DNA of 64,000 bases from Nocardioides sp. cx-173 (GTDB lineage Bacteria > Actinomycetota > Actinomycetes > Propionibacteriales > Nocardioidaceae): contig NZ_CP088262.1 in assembly GCF_021117365.1 (NCBI RefSeq), positions 2,623,001-2,687,000 on the forward strand. The letters are read 5' to 3'. The position numbers and the translations under genes are program-made. Shown here in pieces: positions 7,898 to 16,017 of this stretch (positions within the stretch are counted from its first letter, which is position 1; every line of letters starts with the position of its first letter). A model generated the notes under the pieces. It did no database searches. It saw nothing but the letters and a program-made list of their open reading frames with translations, and was not told the origin of the DNA.

Positions 7898-9121
7898 ATG
7901 GGGAGGCACGACGCGGCCGGGCCGAGCGCCGAGTTCCAGGTCGGTCATCATGTCTCCCCACCGGGCCTAGCCCGCATCTTCGATGAGGAGGTGCTGCGAG
8001 ACGAGGCCATCTCGTTCGTCGAGCACTTCTACGACGAGAACAAGTCCCCCATCCCGCTGCGTGACCGACTCGCGGCGGTCGAACAACAGATTGCCGAGAC
8101 CGGTACCTATACCCACACCAAGTCGGAGCTCGTATGGGGAGCGCGCGTCGCCTGGCGCAACAGTGCGCGATGCATCGGGCGCCTGTACTGGAACGGCCTT
8201 CGGGTGCGCGACTTGCGCGCGGTCCAGACGGTGGACGCGATGGCGTACCACTGCGTCGAGCACATCAGAGTCAGCCTGAACCGCGGGAACATCCGCCCTG
8301 TCATGAGCGTGTTCGCGCCCGAGACGCCGGCAAGCCCGGGAATGCGCCTGCTCAACCCGCAGTTGCTGGGATACGCGGGATACGACCGCGGCGGTGGGGA
8401 TCGGCTGGGGGATCGCAACAACCGCGATGTGACCATGACCGCTCTGCGGTCCGGGTGGTCGGCTCCGCGCCCTCCGTCGCCGTTCGACGTGCTGCCAATG
8501 CTGATCCGCGACTTCGACGGGCACGTGCACGTGCGACGGCTCCCGCCAGAGGCGACGCCGGAGGTCCGACTGCGGCACCCCGATCTCGACTGGCTGGAGG
8601 GGCTGGGACTGCGCTGGTTCGCGCTCCCCGTCGTCTCGGACATGGCGCTCTACATCGGGGGCATCAACTATCCCGCTGTTCCGTTCAGCGGCTGGTTCAT
8701 GAGCTCCGAGATTGCGGTCCGAGATCTTGCCGACCGCGACCGCTACGACGTGCTCCCCTTTCTGGCCAGACGGATGGGCCTGGACCCGGGAAACCCCACC
8801 GACTTCGCCGTCGACCGGGCCGCTCTGGAGCTGTTGCGAGCGGTGCACTTCTCGTTCGACGCCGAGAAGGTGCGTATCACCGAACACCACACGGAGTCGT
8901 CGCGCTTTCTCCTCCACCGCGACCGAGAACAGGCCGCAGGTCGTTCCTGTCCGGCCGACTGGAGCTGGATCGTCCCTCCGGTCTCCTCCGCATTGACCCC
9001 CGTCTTCCATCAGTACTACGACTTCCTACCAGCCAAGGGCCCGCAGCTTTATCACCCCTATACGACGACCTATCGGGCGCACCGCGACCGCGACGAAGGA
9101 CGGCGACGGGCCGAGCGCTGA
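7898..9121 (+). CDS. nos: Bacterial nitric oxide synthase, oxygenase domain
   Basis: Oxidises L-arginine to citrulline and NO, using electrons from a separate reductase since no flavin domain is attached. At 407 residues it matches bacterial NOS oxygenases. Key residues are present: heme-thiolate Cys92 in WRNSARCIGRLYW, the arginine-binding Glu271 in GWFMSSEIAVRD, and the pterin-site motif CPADWSWIVPP (residues 351-361). The N-terminus has no Zn-binding Cys pair, as usual in bacteria. The ATG at 7898 lacks a strong ribosome site. It lies between an IS element and, convergently, the rSAM/PKS operon. NO can serve stress defence or nitration of natural products; which applies here is unknown. 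Confidence 0.95.
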   Translation: MGRHDAAGPSAEFQVGHHVSPPGLARIFDEEVLRDEAISFVEHFYDENKSPIPLRDRLAAVEQQIAETGTYTHTKSELVWGARVAWRNSARCIGRLYWNGLRVRDLRAVQTVDAMAYHCVEHIRVSLNRGNIRPVMSVFAPETPASPGMRLLNPQLLGYAGYDRGGGDRLGDRNNRDVTMTALRSGWSAPRPPSPFDVLPMLIRDFDGHVHVRRLPPEATPEVRLRHPDLDWLEGLGLRWFALPVVSDMALYIGGINYPAVPFSGWFMSSEIAVRDLADRDRYDVLPFLARRMGLDPGNPTDFAVDRAALELLRAVHFSFDAEKVRITEHHTESSRFLLHRDREQAAGRSCPADWSWIVPPVSSALTPVFHQYYDFLPAKGPQLYHPYTTTYRAHRDRDEGRRRAER

Positions 9122-9157
9122 CGCCGGTGGCGGCGGAGGCTCGTCGTCGGAACCACC

Positions 9158-9562
9158 TCAGTACGCCGCCGCGCGGCATATTGCTCGCGACATCTCGGAG
9201 GGCTGAACACCATCCACTGCCCAGTGCCACGCCCAGTTGAGCACCCCGTCGTTGAAGGAGGCATGGATCTCCATCGCATAGGAGCCTGGAGTCGTGCACA
9301 CGAAGATCCCGTCGGCGCTCATCTCGAACACGCTGACGCCGGGTGATTCCGAGAACGCGACGAAGAGCCCGTCAGGTGCCACCACGGTGTGCTCACGGTG
9401 CTGGAGGCCCTCGCGTTCGGACGTCGCCTCGTAGTCGATCGTAAGGCAACCCCCTGGTGCTTGACGCACCTCGATGCGGGCCGAGCACTCGCCGCTCTCC
9501 AGCCCTGTCACCAACCCTCTGTAGAGGCCGGGTGTCGTCCCAAGCAGCCCGTTCGAGCTCAC
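9158..9562 (-). CDS. Hypothetical protein, last gene of rSAM/PKS operon
   Basis: A 134-residue protein I do not recognise. It looks like a soluble beta-rich domain with alternating hydrophobic strands (CLTIDYEATS, GLFVAFSESPGVSVFEM, GIFVCTTPGSY, LNWAWHWAVDG), somewhat reminiscent of small lipocalin-like or DUF1579-like folds. There is no signal peptide or membrane segment. The GTG start at 9562 overlaps the stop of the upstream M16-like gene (GTGA), so it is translationally coupled and belongs to the operon. A tailoring, binding or immunity role is possible but not shown. Confidence 0.75.
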   Translation of the reverse strand: MSSNGLLGTTPGLYRGLVTGLESGECSARIEVRQAPGGCLTIDYEATSEREGLQHREHTVVAPDGLFVAFSESPGVSVFEMSADGIFVCTTPGSYAMEIHASFNDGVLNWAWHWAVDGVQPSEMSRAICRAAAY

Positions 9563-10728
9563 GTGCGCTCCATTCCACGAAGGCGGTCACTGTCTGGACT
9601 CAGACTCGCATGGTCCGGTGCAGCGAAGTCCAGGTTCACCGACTCGATCGACTCCGGCGCCGCCACGACGACGAGGTCCATCTCGGCGACGTCGAGGAAG
9701 GCTCGCCACATGTGGTGGGCGAGCTCGGGGTCGACCGCGCGCAGGGCTGAGAGGTCGTCTGCGTGCGGGGCGCCGACCAAGGCCCGGTCGACCAGACGTC
9801 GCATGGTTGCCTCGTGGTTCAGGCGGCTCATAGCGGAGGCGTTCTCGTACGCGCCGACGGCCTGCTCCCAGCCCCTGGCGTCCCTAGGAGCCGCATCGGC
9901 ACCCTCCAGTACGGCGCGTCGCAGCGCAGCCACGGCCGTCTCGACGGTTCCCGGGGAACAGGAGAAGGACACCGTCCACCGAGTGAACGGCGATAGGAGG
10001 ATACCGGCGTACGGCGCGTAGGCGAGTCCGGAGGCGCGCACCGCGGTGAATAGGCGCGATGAGGGCGTGGCACCCCAGAGGTGGGTGCAAACGCGGATGA
10101 TGGCGAGCTCCGGCTCTGTCCACGACGGGGCGAGACGGGTCAGCCGAACGGTGACCTGCCTCGCGCTGGCGACCGAGCGCGTGTGGACCCGGAACCCGCG
10201 TGGGCGGAGTCGCTGGACCGCGGCGGGTGGGGCGACCGGGGCCACCGGCCACGACCACCGGGCGGACATCTCGACCGGCGCGGTGACCAGGACGAACGGC
10301 TGGGGCACCGTCTCGATCCGACACCCGGGAGCCGCATCGAGTACCTGGCACGCCACGTAGTCGGCCAGTTCGTTAGGTCCCTCGACACCCGGCTCCGACT
10401 CTTCCTGTGTGGGAAGAGGTTTCTCCAGGTACAGGGTGAGCACTTCGACCACGTGCTGGACGTTGCCGACCTCGGTGGTCACCGAAAGCCCGTAGAACTG
10501 TGGGTGGGCATACACCCGAGTGTCGGCAACGATGGTCTGCCCGACGGTCGAAGCGAGCTCCTCGAGGTACCGACGAGCCGGCGTAGCGGCGGAGACGACT
10601 GCCGGTCCCCTCCTGTGTGGCACCACGACGTGCACGTCGGCAAGCAATGCCTCGGGAAGGCGCACGCCCCGCACAGCGACGCCGTCGAGCGCGGACATCG
10701 AGCGGCCACGATCGATTTGCCCCGTCAC
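9559..10728 (-). CDS. M16-like peptidase subunit, non-catalytic
   Basis: A 389-residue protein with the size and layout of an M16B (insulinase/pitrilysin-like) subunit but without the HxxEH zinc motif. The C-terminal half carries the M16 hallmark 'R' region (PSSRLFTAVRASGLAYAPYA, matching the usual SRLFxxLREExGLxY). It probably pairs with the catalytic M16 protein encoded directly upstream, as in PqqF/PqqG-type or mitochondrial processing peptidase heterodimers. GTG start at 10728 with GGAGGTGAG upstream, overlapping the partner's stop (10725). It suggests that the operon processes a peptide. Confidence 0.78.
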   Translation of the reverse strand: MTGQIDRGRSMSALDGVAVRGVRLPEALLADVHVVVPHRRGPAVVSAATPARRYLEELASTVGQTIVADTRVYAHPQFYGLSVTTEVGNVQHVVEVLTLYLEKPLPTQEESEPGVEGPNELADYVACQVLDAAPGCRIETVPQPFVLVTAPVEMSARWSWPVAPVAPPAAVQRLRPRGFRVHTRSVASARQVTVRLTRLAPSWTEPELAIIRVCTHLWGATPSSRLFTAVRASGLAYAPYAGILLSPFTRWTVSFSCSPGTVETAVAALRRAVLEGADAAPRDARGWEQAVGAYENASAMSRLNHEATMRRLVDRALVGAPHADDLSALRAVDPELAHHMWRAFLDVAEMDLVVVAAPESIESVNLDFAAPDHASLSPDSDRLRGMERT

Positions 10729-11966
10729 GGTCTCACCTCCACGAGCCCCGCCTCAGCCGTCGAGAGACGCTGGAGCGCAGCGCGAATGCCGTGCGGGGAG
10801 GCGTGCTCTAAGCGATCCCAGATCAGGTCGAGGCCGCTTGGGTCGCCGGTCAGCAGGGCTGCGCTGGCTTCGGTCATCGCGCGGCCGCCCCACCACTGCC
10901 ACGAGCGTGCGATGTCGAGCCGACCGCGTGCTACGAGACGGAGGAGCTCGCCGTCGTCGAGCGAGGCGACTTCGGCACAAAGTCCACTCAGCGTCTTGGC
11001 ACCCTCGCCCGCGGTGCCGTCGAGCTCGATAACCAGCACGTTGGGGTCGCGCACGGCCAGGCCGTCAGCGTTCATGAGCCCGGTGTAGGCGCGAGGAGTG
11101 AACCCGCGGGCGGATCTGCTACTCAAGAGCGCGTTCATCGCGCCGGCGAGTGCAACCTCCGAGACAAATTCCGCCGACGCGTACGGCGAGGTGAGGTAGC
11201 CGAATGCCACGGCGGGTCGTTGGATCAACGGATCAGGGTAGGAACCAGCAGAGGCGACCGGAGTTGCCATGTAGCGGCCAGGCTGGCGCACGAGAGGGGC
11301 TACCGGCAAGGGAATGTCGCGGAAGATGTCCCTGGCGAGGGCGAGCAAGTCGTTCGTACTCTTGTCACCTGCGACGTAGATGAGTGCGTTATCTGGGCGG
11401 TAGTAGCGGGCATGGAACTGCGCGGCCGTCTCCACATCGACGGCGTCGAGATCGTCGAAGGTGCCGTCGTCGTTATGCGCGTGCACCCAGTCACCGAAGC
11501 AGTGCTGTGCCAGTTGAGACCACGGGAACGACCCATAGGGCAGGTTCCCCATCCGGTCCGAGACCTCGTTGCGCACCACGTCGCGTTCGCGGTCGAGATG
11601 CGCCTGGTCGAGGCACGGTCCAACCATGCGGCTCCGCTCGAGGCGTAGCACTTGACGAAGCCTGCCCCGAGGTGTCGCATTCACGAAAACGGTGTGGTCC
11701 AGCCGGGTCATCGCGTTCGCCATCCCACCCAGCGCGGTGACCGCCTGGAGATGGGTCTCGCCATCCTTGCTCTGGTCGAACATTAGATGCTCGCAGAGAT
11801 GGGCGAGACCCCGTTGCCCCGGCTCCTCGTCGCGGATCCCGACCTCGTAGTCCACCACCACCACGTCGACGCTCGTCGACTCAACGCACCGGGCAACAAT
11901 GCGAATGCCGCTGTTGAGCACCTCGCCGGCGATCGATCCGCTGCGGACCTCGGCACTCCTGGTCAC
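10725..11966 (-). CDS. M16 family zinc peptidase (catalytic subunit)
   Basis: A 413-residue M16B metallopeptidase. The inverted zinc motif HLCEH is at residues 56-60 and the third ligand Glu134 is in RDVVRNEVSDR, with the typical ~74-residue spacing. The C-terminal domain has the SRSARGFTPRAYTG region. No signal peptide, so it acts in the cytoplasm. The GTG start at 11966 overlaps the MFS gene stop (GTGA), which excludes the longer frame running to 12584. With the next gene it forms a catalytic/non-catalytic pair, typical of RiPP leader-peptide processing (PqqF/G, AlbE/F), although no precursor peptide is visible here. Confidence 0.88.
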   Translation of the reverse strand: MTRSAEVRSGSIAGEVLNSGIRIVARCVESTSVDVVVVDYEVGIRDEEPGQRGLAHLCEHLMFDQSKDGETHLQAVTALGGMANAMTRLDHTVFVNATPRGRLRQVLRLERSRMVGPCLDQAHLDRERDVVRNEVSDRMGNLPYGSFPWSQLAQHCFGDWVHAHNDDGTFDDLDAVDVETAAQFHARYYRPDNALIYVAGDKSTNDLLALARDIFRDIPLPVAPLVRQPGRYMATPVASAGSYPDPLIQRPAVAFGYLTSPYASAEFVSEVALAGAMNALLSSRSARGFTPRAYTGLMNADGLAVRDPNVLVIELDGTAGEGAKTLSGLCAEVASLDDGELLRLVARGRLDIARSWQWWGGRAMTEASAALLTGDPSGLDLIWDRLEHASPHGIRAALQRLSTAEAGLVEVRP

Positions 11967-13231
11967 GGGAACATCGTCTCGACGCCTGCGGACTCCGCGG
12001 GGCTCCGACCGTGTCGGCGAAGTGCGCCCGCCATCGCGATCACCGCCACGAGGTTGGCCACGACTGCAATGGTGAGCGCAGTACGTGGTCCCGTGGCGAT
12101 TGCCAGGACTGCGCCGGCCACCGCCCCGATGGCGCGCATGCCGTACTGCGCAGCCCCGATAGCCGCCTCGAGGTACGCGTGTGCCCATGTGCTCACCGAC
12201 CGCTGGCGTAGGTCGATCGACGTGACCCGGCTGACCGAGCCCGCGACGTTGGCGACGAACTGCGCACCCGCCAAGGCGAGAAACCCCGCGAGCCCGGGCG
12301 CTGCGAGAGGCATTGCGGCCGATGCGGCCGCGCCAACGACGCTGGCGCCGATGAACACGCGCCCGACATGTGCGTCTCCGACCCAACGGCTGACCACCGC
12401 GCCGAGCAGGGCACCGCACCCAGCGACTGTGAAAACGGACCCCAGTGCGACCGCCTCGAGACCCAGGACACGGTTGGCGAAGACGATGAGGACGACGTAT
12501 CCAGCCGAAGCAGCGGTCGTCATCGCGGCCGTGCCAAGGATAATGATCGACGCGATGCGGCTCCGCCGGACTTCGGCCATGCACTCCCGCAAAGGGATCC
12601 GTTCGAGGGCTTGCGGAGCAACCCGCCCGATCGCGACCGCGAGTGACAATCGCTGCCGTAGCAGTCGGGCGCCACGCAGGACGAGGATGCCCGACAGCAG
12701 GAAGGTCAGGGCATCGACGGCGATGGCGCCCCGCGGATGCATCAACTCGACCAGTGCCCCGGCGAGCAGCGGCCCCAGCAGCATGGCAAGCGTCTGCGCG
12801 ACCTCGAAGCGGGCGTAAGTCCGGACGGCACGCTCGCCCAGAGCCCCGCTCAGAATCGGCTGCAAGGACCGGTACGCCGCACCGTCGCAGGCGGAGGCCG
12901 ACCCCGCCAACGCCGACGCGACGAGGACCGCCCAGAACGTGATCGCGCCGCTGGTAAGGGGCGCAGTCACCAGCAGGCCGAAGACACCGAAGCGGGCCAG
13001 GTCAGCAAGGACCATGGTGCGCACGATGCCCAGCCGCGCCACCACGCTCCCGGCGTGGAAGCCGAGCAGCAGGAACGGGAGGTACTCGGCTGCGTAGACG
13101 AAACCGATGGCACCATCGGAACCGGACTCGGCCAGAAGCAGGAAGGGCACGGCCAAGACCGACAGCTCGTTGCCGAGCTGACTGGCGAACCGGGCGGACC
13201 AGATGAGGTCCCCGCCTCGTCGCACGCTCAC
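11963..13231 (-). CDS. MFS transporter (putative product exporter)
   Basis: About 422 residues with roughly 12 hydrophobic segments, resembling the MFS_3/enterobactin-exporter (EntS-like) group. There is an N-terminal ARFASQLGNELSVLAVPFLLL start and the loop ERAVRTYARFEVAQTLAMLLGPLLAG typical of that group. It probably exports the product of the surrounding operon. GTG start at 13231 overlaps the stop of the 2OG oxygenase gene, and its stop overlaps the M16 start, so it is embedded within the operon. Confidence 0.87.
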   Translation of the reverse strand: MSVRRGGDLIWSARFASQLGNELSVLAVPFLLLAESGSDGAIGFVYAAEYLPFLLLGFHAGSVVARLGIVRTMVLADLARFGVFGLLVTAPLTSGAITFWAVLVASALAGSASACDGAAYRSLQPILSGALGERAVRTYARFEVAQTLAMLLGPLLAGALVELMHPRGAIAVDALTFLLSGILVLRGARLLRQRLSLAVAIGRVAPQALERIPLRECMAEVRRSRIASIIILGTAAMTTAASAGYVVLIVFANRVLGLEAVALGSVFTVAGCGALLGAVVSRWVGDAHVGRVFIGASVVGAAASAAMPLAAPGLAGFLALAGAQFVANVAGSVSRVTSIDLRQRSVSTWAHAYLEAAIGAAQYGMRAIGAVAGAVLAIATGPRTALTIAVVANLVAVIAMAGALRRHGRSPAESAGVETMFP

Positions 13232-13956
13232 GCCTGCGTCGTCTCCCGGTAGACGAGGTTGTAGGAGACAGCGATCCGACGCTGGTCGACTTCGTGCACG
13301 GGGACGCTGTGCTGGAGCCAGCCCGGGAACATGACCAGGCTTCCCTGGCGCACCGGGAGCTCGACGCCGATGCCTTCGTCGGCGAAAGTGACACCGGGGT
13401 TGAAGTAGTCGAGATTGCTGCGCGGATCGTGGACGACCACCGCCCTGCTCCCAGCCGGGAACGCGGCGTAGTAGATCGCAGCCACCGGCGTGTTGGGATG
13501 GAAGTGGCGCTCGTGGGCATCGGCACGGTCGTAGACGCTGGCCCATGAGCGTCCGACCGCGATCGACGGCCGAGGAGCTTCCCGCCGCGCCTCACGCTCG
13601 TTGAATGCGGCGCCGCGCAGTCCATGCGTCGCGTTCCAGGCTGACTGCAGGGTTTGCCCGAGACAGACCTCGACGTACTGCGTCGCCATGCCTAGGACCC
13701 AGGTCGTCAGCGCGGTGGCCGCTGGGTGGTCCCACGAGTCGAAGTCGTCGAAGGTCTCCGACTTGCCGACCACCTGCTGCGGGGTGTCATCGACGGCGCG
13801 GGACACTAGCTCGCCCAGCGCGGCGTCGAGCGTCTCGGCGAAGGGACACGGGACGATGATGACCGGGGTGGCGAAGAGTCGCAGGAGCTGCACGCTGTCC
13901 ACCGTTTCATCCGTCGCCGACGGCTGTCCGGTTGTCGTCGTCTCGTCAGTAGACAC
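13228..13956 (-). CDS. 2-oxoglutarate/Fe(II)-dependent oxygenase-like protein
   Basis: A 242-residue protein resembling the 2OG-Fe(II) oxygenase group of PF13759. Metal-site candidates are HFHPN (His151/His153) and His216 in WLQHSVPV, with the 2OG-binding Arg in RRIAVSYN (226/227), plus DPRSNLDYFNPG between them. Such enzymes hydroxylate or desaturate small molecules and peptides. GTG start at 13956 with GTGGAGG upstream; it overlaps the SDR gene by 11 bp. A tailoring step in the operon's pathway is likely; substrate unknown. Confidence 0.82.
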   Translation of the reverse strand: MSTDETTTTGQPSATDETVDSVQLLRLFATPVIIVPCPFAETLDAALGELVSRAVDDTPQQVVGKSETFDDFDSWDHPAATALTTWVLGMATQYVEVCLGQTLQSAWNATHGLRGAAFNEREARREAPRPSIAVGRSWASVYDRADAHERHFHPNTPVAAIYYAAFPAGSRAVVVHDPRSNLDYFNPGVTFADEGIGVELPVRQGSLVMFPGWLQHSVPVHEVDQRRIAVSYNLVYRETTQA

Positions 13957-14731
13957 TCAAACCTCCACAGATATTGATCGCCTGACCTGTGTACGCACCC
14001 GCGTTCGGCGCGGCGATGAAGCGGACCAGGTTCGCCACCTCGTCGACTTGCACGTATCGCCCGATCGGTATGCGGGCCAGCTGCCGACGCTTCACCTCCT
14101 CGATCTCAATGTGGTCCGCAGCGGCGTACCGCGCTCGCGATTGAGCGCTCAGCTCCGTATCGACGAAGCCAGGACACACCGCATTGACGGTGACCCCGCA
14201 TCCCGCGAACTCCCACGCGAGAGCCTTGGTCATGGCAATCACGCCTGCCTTCGACGCCGAGTACGCCGGGGCGAGGCGGACGCCCTGCTTGCCGCCGGTG
14301 GACGCGATGGTGATGATGCGTCCGAATCCGCGCTCCGCCATCCCTCCCCGCGCAAGGGCGTGCTGCGCCAGGAGGAAGGCGCCGTTGAGGTTCACGTCGA
14401 TGATCTCCTTCCACCGGGCGTACGGGAACTGGACCGTCGGCCCCCCGCCGCCGATGCCCGCACTGTTGACCAGTACGTCGATTCGGTGGTGGCGTTCGAC
14501 CACGCCGTCCACGAGCGCAGCCACCTCGTCCTCGACGGTCACATCCGCTGGTATGCCCTCCAGACCCAGGACGGGGTCCGCGTCTCGAAGGGCGCGGGCG
14601 ATGGAGGCGGGGTGCTTGCTCGAGATCACGACCGCGGCGCCTGCCCCCGCCAGTGCTGTCGCGCAAGCCAGGCCGATGCCGCGGCTGCCTCCCGCGACAA
14701 CGGCGACCAGGCCCTTGAGATCATCACTCAC
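13946..14731 (-). CDS. SDR family ketoreductase (FabG/ActIII-like)
   Basis: A 261-residue classical short-chain dehydrogenase: NAD(P)-binding GGSRGIG at residues 14-20, NSAG, catalytic Ser in TIASTGG, YSASK, and the C-terminal G-x-G region GAYTGQAINICGGLSVY. It resembles FabG and the C-9 ketoreductases of aromatic polyketide pathways, which fits the neighbouring ketosynthase and cyclase. GTG start at 14731 with GGAGG upstream overlaps the cyclase stop by 8 bp. The longer open frame to 14899 is rejected. Probably reduces a keto group of a polyketide intermediate (inferred). Confidence 0.9.
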   Translation of the reverse strand: MSDDLKGLVAVVAGGSRGIGLACATALAGAGAAVVISSKHPASIARALRDADPVLGLEGIPADVTVEDEVAALVDGVVERHHRIDVLVNSAGIGGGGPTVQFPYARWKEIIDVNLNGAFLLAQHALARGGMAERGFGRIITIASTGGKQGVRLAPAYSASKAGVIAMTKALAWEFAGCGVTVNAVCPGFVDTELSAQSRARYAAADHIEIEEVKRRQLARIPIGRYVQVDEVANLVRFIAAPNAGAYTGQAINICGGLSVY

Positions 14732-15206
14732 GACGCGCCTCCGCGAACCAGTCGCGCATCCCCGACAGGTCCCTGGTCGCGTTCGATCGGATCGCACGAG
14801 TGAAGAAGTCGGCGGCCCCGGCATTCGTGGCCACGAAGCGATGCCGCAGGGTGACCAGGGCGGTCCCCTCCGAGTCACCCGGCGTGAACTCCCAGGCACC
14901 GTTCATCCGGAGCAGGGGTGCCACCGGGTCTAGCCGAGCGAAGGTGACACTGAGCTTGCTGTCGTCCAGCCGTCTCGCCGACCTCCAGGTGTGCACGGCG
15001 TCGTTGGCCTCGGCGGTCAGCTCGATCTCCTCAATCGAGTCCGGTCCGCGAGGCACGACGACCGTTGCGTCGGTGACGGCCGGCATGAACTGCGGCCACA
15101 ACGCCAGGTCGCAGCACAAGGCGTATGCGGCCTCAGGCGTCGCGGCGACGACGATGGTGTGCTTCTCGCGGCCTCGGACCGCGTCCTGCGACTCAAGCTG
15201 CTTCAC
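14724..15206 (-). CDS. SRPBCC protein, aromatase/cyclase-like
   Basis: A 160-residue START/Bet v1-type protein (polyketide cyclase/dehydrase family). It begins with the family pattern HTIVVAATPEAAYALCCDLALWPQFMP, contains TWRSARRLD and ends with a long helix (FFTRAIRSNATRDLSGMRDWF). Single-domain members such as TcmN-type aromatase/cyclases guide folding of poly-beta-ketone chains. The GTG at 15206 is preceded by GGAGGA at suitable distance; the gene overlaps the KS-like gene by 14 bp. Cyclase function is inferred from the PKS context. Confidence 0.85.
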   Translation of the reverse strand: MKQLESQDAVRGREKHTIVVAATPEAAYALCCDLALWPQFMPAVTDATVVVPRGPDSIEEIELTAEANDAVHTWRSARRLDDSKLSVTFARLDPVAPLLRMNGAWEFTPGDSEGTALVTLRHRFVATNAGAADFFTRAIRSNATRDLSGMRDWFAEARRE

Positions 15207-16017
15207 GGGCACTTCCTCCGGACATAGGCACGAGCGCGTATCCGTCACCGAGTTCGATCGGGCAGGAATGAGGACTGTCGTCGAGAGCGCAGCCGAGGTG
15301 GCTGGCTCGCGCCAGCGGGTCGCCGGCACCATCGTGAAGCCCTCGCCACACGACTGACAGTGGGCTGCCCGTGTGGGCCACCGCCGCCTCGATCAGAACG
15401 GCGACCGCGCCCTCCGCCAGCACCGGCGGCTCGCCGATGTCGCGGCACGGTGACGAGGCCAGCATGCTGAACGACGACACGCGCGACTCGGCGACGACCA
15501 CGACGGCCCGGTCGACGGCACCGGCCTCGATCGCGTCCTGCGCCGCCCACCAAACCTGCCCGAGCCCCCCGGAGTATCCGGCCACGGACTTCGCCTCACC
15601 GAGGATGCCGTAACGGATCGTCACCTCACCCTGCGCGGCCGCGGGGAACCACGCGGTCGCCTGGTAGGGCTGCATGCTGCGGACCCCGCGCGTAACGAGC
15701 GTCTCGAGCTGCTCTTCTCCGTACGCCCACCCTGCGGACGAGTTGAGCACGAAGACTCCGAGCCGTTCCGGGTCCTCCGTCGGGAAGCTCCGCACCAACC
15801 GGGACACCACCGTCACGGCGAGCGCGCTGAACCGGTCGATACGTCGTCCCAATGTCCGCGGAACCTCCGCGTCGTACCGCGGATCGTCGGCGAAGGCCCG
15901 CACCGCGTGATCGACCCCGCAGTGCTTGCAACCGATCGGCACGACCTCGTCAGCACCCGGCAGTAGCGTGACGTGTCCCAGGACGGCGAGACCCCCGGCC
16001 GTCGGCGCGCCGCTCAT
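15193..16017 (-). CDS. Short ketosynthase-like partner lacking the active-site Cys
   Basis: A 274-residue protein related to the N-terminal half of ketosynthases. At the nucleophilic-elbow position it reads SVAGYSGGLG, so Tyr148 stands where the KS has GCTAG, and no later His motifs are present. It overlaps the KS gene by ATGA (16014-16017), exactly as chain-length factors pair with KS-alpha in type II PKS. It is much shorter than the ~400 residues of normal CLFs, so it is either a minimal CLF-like partner or a decayed KS. Contains CKHCGVDH near residue 30, an unusual Cys pair. Confidence 0.78.
   Translation of the reverse strand: MSGAPTAGGLAVLGHVTLLPGADEVVPIGCKHCGVDHAVRAFADDPRYDAEVPRTLGRRIDRFSALAVTVVSRLVRSFPTEDPERLGVFVLNSSAGWAYGEEQLETLVTRGVRSMQPYQATAWFPAAAQGEVTIRYGILGEAKSVAGYSGGLGQVWWAAQDAIEAGAVDRAVVVVAESRVSSFSMLASSPCRDIGEPPVLAEGAVAVLIEAAVAHTGSPLSVVWRGLHDGAGDPLARASHLGCALDDSPHSCPIELGDGYALVPMSGGSAREAA

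Noticed and set aside
11967..12584. N-terminal extension of the M16 peptidase frame
   Set aside because: It overlaps the MFS gene antiparallel in frame sense, has no homology, and the GTGA junction at 11963-11966 gives the natural start.
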